Shown here: positions 1 through 5,683 of the stretch, piece by piece
Numbering within the stretch: position 1 is the first letter of the stretch
Layout: every line of letters starts with the position of its first letter
NCBI GenBank assembly: GCA_028692535.1
Contig: JAQUXD010000091.1
Location: 1-7,068 of the forward strand
DNA from: Eubacteriales bacterium
Lineage (GTDB): Bacteria; Bacillota; Clostridia; Peptostreptococcales; Anaerovoracaceae
DNA length: 7,068 bases
Direction: 5' to 3'
The notes under the pieces: model-generated
Database searches by the model: none
The model's input: only the letters and a program-made list of their open reading frames with translations
What the model was told of the DNA's origin: nothing
Position numbers and translations under genes: made by a program

Positions 1-462
1 GGAGACAAAGTCCACGAAGCCGAAGCGGCCGGAGCGGATTACGTAGGCGCCGAAGAGCTGGCACAAAAAATCCAGAGCGAAAGCTGGTTTGATTTCGATG
101 TGGTCGTGGCCACGCCCGACATGATGGGTGTCGTGGGACGGCTGGGAAAAGTTTTGGGACCCAAAGGGTTGATGCCTAATCCCAAATCCGGCACGGTCAC
201 CATGGATCTGACCAAAGCCCTGGAAGAAATCAAAGCCGGTAAAGTAGAGTATCGTCTGGATAAGACCAATATCATCCACACCCCCATCGGCAAAGCATCG
301 TTTGGCGAAGAGAAGTTGAAAGAAAATTTCGCTGCGCTGATCGAAGCCATCATCAAAGCAAAGCCTGCTGCGGCAAAAGGCCAGTACCTCAAGAGCGTCA
401 CGGTGAGCACCACCATGGGCCCCGGAGTCAAGCTGAACCCGCAGAAGCTGACACTCGGTTAA
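1..462 (+). CDS. rplA: 50S ribosomal protein L1, 3' part (5' end outside window)
   Basis: The reading frame is open from the first base and ends at TAA 460-462, giving 153 residues. By comparison with E. coli L1 (about 234 residues) roughly the first 80 are missing. L1 binds 23S rRNA at the mobile L1 stalk near the ribosomal E site, and in many bacteria also represses its own mRNA. Visible family signatures are GPKGLMPNPKSGTVT (about 160-204), a IIHTPIGK segment (about 271-294), and the rRNA-contacting STTMGPG motif near the C-terminus (about 406-426). The GTG at 100 is an internal valine codon, because homology to L1 continues upstream of it to base 1. The gene normally follows rplK, which would lie before the window. 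The stop is followed by the rplJ leader RNA with no convincing intrinsic terminator of its own, so rplA transcripts probably read into the leader. Identification is certain; only the truncation limits the entry. Confidence 0.97.
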   Translation, partial: GDKVHEAEAAGADYVGAEELAQKIQSESWFDFDVVVATPDMMGVVGRLGKVLGPKGLMPNPKSGTVTMDLTKALEEIKAGKVEYRLDKTNIIHTPIGKASFGEEKLKENFAALIEAIIKAKPAAAKGQYLKSVTVSTTMGPGVKLNPQKLTLG

Positions 463-473
463 GACGAAAGACC

Positions 474-608
474 GAATCGCAACAAAACAGAATACTACAG
501 ACTGTAGACAGCCGGCGCGTCACCGCTTAATATCCGGCCGAGGTTACGATTCATAGATTATGAGCCTTTTCCGTCTGCAGACAAGAAAAGGCTTTCTTTT
601 CGAAAGCC
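474..608 (+). ncRNA. L10 leader: cis-regulatory RNA of the rplJL genes
   Basis: The 160-base gap between rplA and rplJ carries the hallmarks of the L10 leader family. A long closing stem pairs 474-483 (GAATCGCAAC) with 543-552 (GTTACGATTC), 9 of 10 pairs, with one C-A mismatch at 480/546. Inside it, GCCGG 511-515 pairs with CCGGC 534-538 around a loop containing the conserved GCUUAAUAU string, preceded by the conserved AGACAG (507-512) and followed by CGAGGUU (539-545). A small hairpin, CTAC 495-498 with GTAG 504-507, sits upstream. In Bacillus subtilis the related leader binds L10(L12)4. That stabilises the closing stem, blocks an antiterminator and so favours termination before rplJ. Here the 3' arm of the closing stem can instead pair with downstream bases: AGGTT 541-545 with AGCCT 563-567, five pairs including one G-U. 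This would break the terminator. The function is inferred by family; the pairings are seen directly. I see no clear promoter before the leader, so it is probably transcribed from upstream. Confidence 0.85.
563..600 (+). terminator. Intrinsic terminator (attenuator) in the rplJ leader
   Basis: AGCCTTTTC (563-571) and GAAAAGGCT (585-593) form a perfect nine-pair stem. The enclosed bases contain the small palindrome GTCTGCAGAC (573-582), which can add a short inner stem. The 3' arm runs directly into TTTCTTTT (593-600). A stem plus U-rich tail just upstream of the rplJ ribosome binding site is what an attenuator in an L10 leader should look like. Its 5' arm overlaps the proposed antiterminator pairing at 563-567, so the two cannot form together. 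Confidence 0.82.
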
Positions 609-610
609 GG

Positions 611-617
611 AAAGGAG
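611..617 (+). promoter_or_regulatory. rplJ ribosome binding site
   Basis: AAAGGAG lies five bases before the ATG at 623 and decides the rplJ start. The earlier in-frame ATG at 560 lies inside the leader, has no Shine-Dalgarno site before it, and would add 21 residues not seen in L10 proteins. A seven-pair hairpin (590-596 with 602-608) sits immediately upstream and leaves this site exposed. Confidence 0.85.
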
Positions 618-622
618 AATTC

Positions 623-1213
623 ATGTCAGTAGAAAATCTCAAACTCAAACAAGCGATCATCGACGAAATCAAAGATAAGCTGAACAAAGCTGAATCCGCT
701 GTAGTCATCGACTATCTGGGCACGACTGTAGAACAGGCCAACGCCATGAGGAGAAAGCTTCGCGAAGCCAACGTGGATTACACCGTCTACAAGAACACCA
801 TGATGGCCCGTGCCATCGCCGGAACGCAATATGAATCGCTGAAGAATGTCCTGGAAGGGCCCAGCGCGATCGCCATCAGTTATGATGACGCCATCGCGCC
901 GGCAAGAGTCCTGGCAGGCGTCATGAAAGAATACAACAAAATGGCCTTCAAGGCCGGCGTGGTCGAAGGCGTATTTTACGATGCGGAGGGCGTCAAGGAA
1001 CTGTCCGCCATCCCCTCCAGAAACGAACTGATCGCCAAGTTCATGGGCAGCATCCAATCGCCCGTGGGCAAGTTCGTTCGCACGCTTCAGGCTGTGGCCG
1101 ATGCGAAACCCCAGACGGGTGACGCCATCGCGCCGGCAGCAGCGCAAGAACCCGCAGAAGCTGTTCAGGAAACCGAAGCCCCTGCCGAAGCAGAAGCGCC
1201 GGCAGCAGAATAA
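623..1213 (+). CDS. rplJ: 50S ribosomal protein L10
   Basis: This encodes a 196-residue L10, the base of the ribosomal stalk. Its N-terminal domain binds 23S rRNA, and its C-terminal helix carries L7/L12 dimers that recruit translation factors. Family landmarks are VIDYLG (residues 28-33), RKLREANV (44-51), VYKNTMMARA (55-64), LEGPSAIA (77-84), FKAGVVEG (109-116) and IPSRNELI (130-137). The L12-binding helix follows at about 138-162. The start at 623 is set by AAAGGAG and by alignment with known L10 N-termini. The protein is longer than the usual 165-175 residues because of a tail of about 30 residues (167-196) rich in Ala, Glu and Pro. rplL starts 38 bases after the stop, so the two are probably co-transcribed, as needed for L10(L12)4 stoichiometry. 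Expression is probably controlled by the L10 leader upstream, with L10-L12 itself as the repressor. Confidence 0.97.
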   Translation: MSVENLKLKQAIIDEIKDKLNKAESAVVIDYLGTTVEQANAMRRKLREANVDYTVYKNTMMARAIAGTQYESLKNVLEGPSAIAISYDDAIAPARVLAGVMKEYNKMAFKAGVVEGVFYDAEGVKELSAIPSRNELIAKFMGSIQSPVGKFVRTLQAVADAKPQTGDAIAPAAAQEPAEAVQETEAPAEAEAPAAE

Positions 1214-1251
1214 TCATCAGAAAACAAGAAAATCTTAATGGAGGAAATACA

Positions 1252-1614
1252 ATGAATAAAGAACAAATCATCGAAGCCATCAAAGCGATGACCGTACTTG
1301 AGCTCAATGAGCTGGTCAAAGCATGCGAAGAAGAATTCGGCGTTTCCGCAGCAGCTCCCGTAGCCGCAGCAGGCGCAGCCGCAGCAGAAGCCGTGGAAGT
1401 CAAGGAAGAATTTGACGTAGTTCTGGTTTCTGCCGGCGCAGAGAAGATCAAGGTCATCAAAGCCGTGAGAGAGATCACCGGCCTGGGCCTCAAGGAAGCG
1501 AAAGATCTGGTGGACACAGCTCCCCAGACTGTTAAAGAAGCAGCTCCCACCGCCGAAGCCAACGAGCTGAAAGCGAAGCTGGAAGAAGTCGGCGCATCTG
1601 TAGAACTCAAATAA
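1252..1614 (+). CDS. rplL: 50S ribosomal protein L7/L12
   Basis: This encodes a 120-residue L7/L12, the normal length. It is the multi-copy stalk protein that recruits and stimulates the GTPases EF-Tu, EF-G and IF2. An N-terminal dimerisation and L10-binding domain spans about residues 1-32 (LELNELVKACEEEFGV at 16-31). An alanine-rich flexible hinge follows at about 33-51. The globular factor-binding domain spans about 52-120, with the highly conserved KIKVIKAVREITGLGLKEAK at 65-84, including the factor-contacting face around K65 and K70. The start follows a good Shine-Dalgarno site, TGGAGG at 1239-1244, seven bases upstream. It lies 38 bases after rplJ and shares its transcript. A hairpin beginning 20 bases after the stop probably ends part of the transcription before rpoB. 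The identification is secure and I see nothing anomalous. Confidence 0.98.
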   Translation: MNKEQIIEAIKAMTVLELNELVKACEEEFGVSAAAPVAAAGAAAAEAVEVKEEFDVVLVSAGAEKIKVIKAVREITGLGLKEAKDLVDTAPQTVKEAAPTAEANELKAKLEEVGASVELK

Positions 1615-1633
1615 GCGATCCGATACGTGTGTT

Positions 1634-1660
1634 AGGGTTGCCCGAAAGGGGCAACCCTTT
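1634..1660 (+). terminator. Probable partial terminator between rplL and rpoB
   Basis: AGGGTTGCCC (1634-1643) pairs with GGGCAACCCT (1649-1658), ten pairs, around a five-base GAAAG loop. The stem is strong, but the T-run after it is short (TTT, then CTGCGC), so termination is probably incomplete. Its position fits the known attenuator between rplL and rpoB in E. coli, which lets only part of the ribosomal-protein transcription continue into the polymerase genes. It could also be an RNA processing or stability hairpin. The structure is seen directly; the efficiency is inferred. Confidence 0.7.
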
Positions 1661-1674
1661 CTGCGCTTGTGGCG

Positions 1675-1725
1675 AAGGAAATTTTCCTTGACGCCTTGTC
1701 AACAATGTAGTATTATAGTACATTG
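1675..1725 (+). repeat. Three abutting inverted repeats over the rpoB promoter
   Basis: Three dyads lie end to end. AAGGAAA-T-TTTCCTT (1675-1689) has seven-base perfect arms. TTGAC-N5-GTCAA (1688-1702) shares its first bases with the -35 box. A 23-base dyad at 1703-1725, with arms CAATGTA and TACATTG and ten of eleven pairs complementary about position 1714, is centred on the -10 box. I do not recognise a known regulator's site. In DNA they could be operators. In read-through RNA the third could form a seven-pair hairpin. The symmetry is seen directly; any function is inference. Confidence 0.55.
1688..1716 (+). promoter_or_regulatory. Sigma-A-type promoter for rpoBC
   Basis: TTGACG (1688-1693) and TATTAT (1711-1716) are separated by exactly 17 bases, each matching the housekeeping consensus at five of six positions. 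The expected transcription start is near 1723, giving a leader of about 45 bases before rpoB. The promoter would let the polymerase genes be transcribed apart from the rplJL transcript, compensating for loss at the hairpin just upstream. Confidence 0.7.
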
Positions 1726-1766
1726 CCACGCATAGTTTTTCGGATTCAATGTAAGGAGGGAATACA

Positions 1767-4700
1767 ATGCCCCAACCCGTTAAAATAGGTAGAAAAGAAC
1801 GCATGAGCTATTCAAAGATCGAGTCGGTCCTGCCCATGCCCAACCTCATACAGATTCAGAAAGACTCCTATGATTGGTTTATCAAAGAGGGTCTTGCCGA
1901 AGTTTTTGAGGATATATCCCCGATCAGGGACTACGCAGATAATCTTGCACTGGAATTCGTGGATCATTCCATTTCCAACGATTCGAAGTTCGATCAGGAG
2001 GAGTGCAAGGAACGGGACGCAACTTATGCCGCTCCTCTTAAAGTCAAAGTTCGCCTGGTGAATCAGGAATCCGGCGAAGTCAAAGAACAAGAAGTATTTA
2101 TGGGGGATTTCCCCATCATGACGGAAAAGGGTACTTTTATATATAACGGAGCGGAGCGCGTGGTCGTTACGCAGCTCGTCCGCAGCCCCGGACCTTATTA
2201 CGATGTGTCCATCGATAAGTCCAACAACAAATTGTTTTCCACGACGATCATCCCCAACCGAGGCGCTTGGCTGGAATACGAGACGGATTCCAACGAGGTG
2301 CTTTCCGTTCGCGTGGACAGAACCAGAAAGCAGCCTGTCACAGCGATCCTTCGGGCACTCGCATACAAGTCGGTTGATGATAAGGTCGAAGCGGAAATGC
2401 GGAAAGACCCGACGATCAAAGAAGAAGATCTGGCCAAAAAAGTACGCCGTTTCAAGGAATACAGAACTGATATGGCAGCGATGCTGTACGAGGGAACCAA
2501 CGAAGAGATCGAAAAGATCTTCGGGATCAATCCTCGGCTCCATAAGTCTATGGAAAAGGATCTGACCACCAACTACGACGAAGGCCTGAAAGAAATATAC
2601 AGAAAACTGCGGCCCGGAGAACCGGCCACCTTCGAAAGCGCCTACGATCTCATCGAAGCGTTGTTTTTCGATGCCAAGCGCTACGATCTGGCCAAAGTAG
2701 GCCGTTATAAATACAACAAAAAGCTGGGCCTGTCCAACCGGATCGCAAATTGCGTTCTGGCCGAGGATGTGGCATCGCCCCTCACCGGCGAAATCCTGGC
2801 GGAAAAGGATCAAAAAGTCTCCAGAATACTGGCAAAAGAAATTGAAAACGCCGGCGTGGAGTATGTCTTTGTCCGGAGCAAGACCGAAGAAGGCGCCTCG
2901 GTCAAAGTCATCGGCAACAACTTCGTGGAGCTGCGGAACTATATTTCTTTTGACCCGACAGAGCGAAAAATTCCCGAAAAAGTCTTCTTTCCTGTGCTGA
3001 AAGAGCTTCTAAAGCAAAAAGAAGAGATGGAAAAGGGCGCCGGGAAATCCAAAAAAGCCAAAGAAGAAGTCAACGAGGCTTTTGCGTCGTTGTTGGTCGC
3101 GCATAAAAACCAACTTTCGCCCAAACACATCATCTTGGACGATATCATCGCATCGATCAGCTACCTGCTGAATCTGAGCGACGGTATCGGCAACATCGAT
3201 GACATCGACCATTTGGGCAACAGAAGACTGCGCACCGTAGGAGAATTGCTTCAAAATCAATTCCGCATCGGCCTGGCCCGCATGGAACGGGTCGTAAAGG
3301 AGCGCATGACGATCCAGGACATCGAAGCGACCACGCCTCAGGTCTTGATGAATATTAGACCTGTAACGGCAGCGATCAAGGAGTTCTTCGGGAGTTCACA
3401 GCTGTCTCAGTTCATGGATCAGACAAATCCCCTGGCAGAGCTTACGCATAAGAGAAGGCTTTCTGCGCTGGGACCCGGCGGCCTGTCCCGGGAAAGAGCA
3501 GGATTCGAAGTCCGGGATGTCCATCATTCTCATTACGGACGCATGTGTCCCATCGAGACGCCGGAAGGTCCCAACATCGGACTGATCGGATCGTTGACGA
3601 CCTACGGGATCATTAACGAATACGGTTTTATCGAGACGCCTTATCGAAAAGTCGACAAAGAAAAAGGCATCGTTACACGAGATATTCAATACCTGACCGC
3701 AGACGAGGAAGAGCAGCTGATCATCGCCCAGGCCAACGAGCTTCTGGACGAAGAGAGCCGCTTCCTGAATCAGAAGGTCGTAGCCCGCGGAGGCCTGGGA
3801 GAGATCAACCTCTATCCCAGAGAAGAAGTGGACTACATGGACGTATCCCCGAGACAGGTGGTATCCATCGCAACAGCGATGATCCCCTTCCTGGAGAACG
3901 ATGACGCCAACCGGGCGCTCATGGGCTCCAACATGCAGCGGCAAGCTGTCCCGCTCCTGGTTACGGATGCGCCGATCATCGGGACCGGCGTGGAACACAC
4001 GGCAGCCCGGGATTCGGGCGTTGTGGTGCTGGCGCGCAACGACGGCACCGTCCAATACGTGGATTCTACGCGAATCGTGGTCCGCAGGGACGACGGCGGC
4101 GGAAATGACACCTACAAGCTTCTGAAATACAGACGCTCCAACCAGGGAACCTGCATCAATCAGAAACCCATCGTGGCCCACGGAGAACATATCGCTGCCG
4201 GCGAAGTGATCGCCGACGGACCGTCCACGGATCAGGGTGAGATCGCGCTGGGAAGGAATCTCTTTATCGGATTCATGACCTGGGAAGGCTATAACTACGA
4301 AGACGCCGTCGTACTGAACGAACGGCTGCTCATGGACGATGTGCTCACATCGATCCATATCGAAGAGTACGAATCCGAAGCGCGGGATACCAAACTGGGC
4401 CCCGAAGAGATCACTCGGGACATTCCCAATGTAGGGGAAGACGCGCTGAAGGATCTGGACGAAGAAGGCATTATCCGCGTAGGCGCGGAAGTGGATTCAT
4501 CTGATATTCTGGTGGGCAAAGTCACCCCCAAGGGCGAGACCGAACTCACGGCGGAAGAACGTCTGCTCCGAGCCATTTTCGGAGAAAAAGCCAGAGAGGT
4601 CCGGGACACGTCCCTTCGTGTGCCTCATGGAGAAACCGGGATCGTCGTGGACGTAAAGGTGTTCTCCAGAGAAAACGGAGACGATCTGGCCCCCGGCGTC

Positions 4701-5621
4701 AACAAGCTGGTCCGTTGCTACATCGCTACGAAGAGAAAGATCAACGTGGGGGATAAAATGGCCGGACGCCACGGAAATAAAGGCGTCATTTCCAGAATCC
4801 TGCCCCAGGAAGATATGCCCTTTACACAGGACGGCACGGCCCTGGAAGTCATGCTGAATCCCCTGGGCGTCCCCTCCCGTATGAACATCGGACAGGTCCT
4901 GGAAGTCCATATGGGTTTGGCCGCCAAGAAAAAGGGATGGTACATATCCACACCGGTCTTCGACGGCGCCAGCGAAAATGACGTGATCGACCTGCTGCGC
5001 GACTGCGGATACCCCGAATCCGGAAAGCTCATTCTTCGGGATGGCCGGAGCGGCGAGGAGTTCGACAACCCGGTAACAGTGGGCTACATGTATATGCTGA
5101 AGCTTCACCATCTGGTAGACGACAAAATCCACGCCAGAAGCACCGGTCCTTATTCCCTCGTCACCCAGCAGCCTCTGGGCGGAAAAGCGCAGTTCGGCGG
5201 ACAACGTTTCGGGGAAATGGAAGTCTGGGCCCTGGAAGCTTACGGAGCGGCTTATACGCTCCAAGAGATCCTGACGGTCAAGTCCGACGATGTGGTAGGT
5301 CGAGTCAAGACTTACGAAGCCATCGTGAAAGATGAGAACATCCCCGAGCCCGGCATTCCCGAGTCCTTCAAAGTACTCATCAAGGAAATGCAGAGCCTGG
5401 CGCTGGATGTGAAGGTCCTTTCGGAAAACGACGAAGAGATCGAGATCAAAGAGTCTGCTGATCTGGAAGCGGTCACCAACATCAATCTGATCGAGATGGA
5501 GACCGTGGCAAACGACCGGGAGCTGTTTGGATTCGGATCGGGATACAGCGAAGTAACCGCAACAGGAGACCAGGTTTCTCCCGAGGCAGCCGACGCAGAA
5601 GATACCGAAACAGATCGCTGA
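1767..5621 (+). CDS. rpoB: DNA-directed RNA polymerase beta subunit
   Basis: This encodes a complete beta subunit of 1284 residues, which with beta' forms the catalytic cleft of RNA polymerase. The start is the ATG at 1767, six bases after AAGGAGGG (1753-1760). The N-terminus, with a short leader before RMSYSKIE, matches clostridial homologues better than the internal ATG at 1803. The protrusion and lobe domains come first, then the fork with the rifampicin pocket, GSSQLSQFMDQTNPLAEL (from residue 542) to HKRRLSALGPGG (from 561). Q548, D551, H561 and S566 correspond to E. coli Q513, D516, H526 and S531, so a rifampicin-sensitive pocket is predicted. The active-centre GYNYEDAV has E845 and D846. 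GDKMAGRHGNKG (995-1006) carries the conserved lysines near the active site. The C-terminal anchor contains GGKAQFGGQRFGEMEVWALE (about 1138-1157), followed by an acidic tail. It is about 40 residues longer than common clostridial beta subunits, apparently from a charged insert at about 200-242. The gene precedes rpoC by 62 bases. Confidence 0.99.
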   Translation: MPQPVKIGRKERMSYSKIESVLPMPNLIQIQKDSYDWFIKEGLAEVFEDISPIRDYADNLALEFVDHSISNDSKFDQEECKERDATYAAPLKVKVRLVNQESGEVKEQEVFMGDFPIMTEKGTFIYNGAERVVVTQLVRSPGPYYDVSIDKSNNKLFSTTIIPNRGAWLEYETDSNEVLSVRVDRTRKQPVTAILRALAYKSVDDKVEAEMRKDPTIKEEDLAKKVRRFKEYRTDMAAMLYEGTNEEIEKIFGINPRLHKSMEKDLTTNYDEGLKEIYRKLRPGEPATFESAYDLIEALFFDAKRYDLAKVGRYKYNKKLGLSNRIANCVLAEDVASPLTGEILAEKDQKVSRILAKEIENAGVEYVFVRSKTEEGASVKVIGNNFVELRNYISFDPTERKIPEKVFFPVLKELLKQKEEMEKGAGKSKKAKEEVNEAFASLLVAHKNQLSPKHIILDDIIASISYLLNLSDGIGNIDDIDHLGNRRLRTVGELLQNQFRIGLARMERVVKERMTIQDIEATTPQVLMNIRPVTAAIKEFFGSSQLSQFMDQTNPLAELTHKRRLSALGPGGLSRERAGFEVRDVHHSHYGRMCPIETPEGPNIGLIGSLTTYGIINEYGFIETPYRKVDKEKGIVTRDIQYLTADEEEQLIIAQANELLDEESRFLNQKVVARGGLGEINLYPREEVDYMDVSPRQVVSIATAMIPFLENDDANRALMGSNMQRQAVPLLVTDAPIIGTGVEHTAARDSGVVVLARNDGTVQYVDSTRIVVRRDDGGGNDTYKLLKYRRSNQGTCINQKPIVAHGEHIAAGEVIADGPSTDQGEIALGRNLFIGFMTWEGYNYEDAVVLNERLLMDDVLTSIHIEEYESEARDTKLGPEEITRDIPNVGEDALKDLDEEGIIRVGAEVDSSDILVGKVTPKGETELTAEERLLRAIFGEKAREVRDTSLRVPHGETGIVVDVKVFSRENGDDLAPGVNKLVRCYIATKRKINVGDKMAGRHGNKGVISRILPQEDMPFTQDGTALEVMLNPLGVPSRMNIGQVLEVHMGLAAKKKGWYISTPVFDGASENDVIDLLRDCGYPESGKLILRDGRSGEEFDNPVTVGYMYMLKLHHLVDDKIHARSTGPYSLVTQQPLGGKAQFGGQRFGEMEVWALEAYGAAYTLQEILTVKSDDVVGRVKTYEAIVKDENIPEPGIPESFKVLIKEMQSLALDVKVLSENDEEIEIKESADLEAVTNINLIEMETVANDRELFGFGSGYSEVTATGDQVSPEAADAEDTETDR
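2364..2492 (+). other. Charged insert in the RpoB lobe domain (about residues 200-242)
   Basis: Between the conserved TAILRAL (residues 192-198) and GTNEEIEKIFG (from 243), B. subtilis-type beta subunits have only a few residues, as in LLRALGFGSDQEI. Here about 40 residues intervene. They are rich in Lys, Glu, Arg and Asp, and look helical (for example KEEDLAKKVRRFKEYRTDMA). The frame stays intact and flanking homology resumes cleanly, so this is an in-frame insert and not an error. The comparison is from memory of family sequences, so the edges are approximate. Confidence 0.55.
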
Positions 5622-5669
5622 CCGAGCAGAACCATCACCGTTGACGCTCGTTTGGAAATGGACGACAGG

Positions 5670-5677
5670 AAGGGGAG
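5670..5677 (+). promoter_or_regulatory. rpoC ribosome binding site, marks a TTG start
   Basis: AAGGGGAG, within the longer purine run AGGAAGGGGAGAG, ends six bases before the TTG at 5684. No ATG or GTG in this frame lies between the in-frame TGA at 5642 and that TTG. The next in-frame ATG is codon 20, inside conserved sequence. The site therefore settles the unusual start codon. Confidence 0.85.
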
Positions 5678-5683
5678 AGCTAC

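Noticed and set aside
100..102. GTG as a start for a shorter L1
   Set aside because: L1 homology continues in the same frame to base 1, so this is an internal valine codon.
560..622. Upstream ATG giving L10 a 21-residue extension, or a leader peptide
   Set aside because: It lies inside the leader and spans the terminator stem, has no Shine-Dalgarno site, and known L10 proteins start at the position of the ATG at 623. Leader peptide translation is known for the B. subtilis leader, but nothing here supports a separate one.
626..1147. Open frame of 173 codons on the - strand opposite rplJ
   Set aside because: Mirror of the rplJ coding frame; no recognisable protein features.
1714..1719. TATAGT as an alternative -10 box for the rpoB promoter
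   Set aside because: It would give a 20-base spacer to TTGACG, whereas TATTAT at 1711 gives the optimal 17.
3396..4358. Open frame of 320 codons on the - strand opposite rpoB
   Set aside because: Antisense to the conserved core of rpoB, with no family resemblance and no convincing ribosome binding site noted. The same applies to the other - strand frames across 1812-2813 and 4497-5264.
5623..5650. Dyad CGAGC / GCTCG between rpoB and rpoC
   Set aside because: Only five pairs with an 18-base loop and no T-run; too weak to call a terminator or operator.
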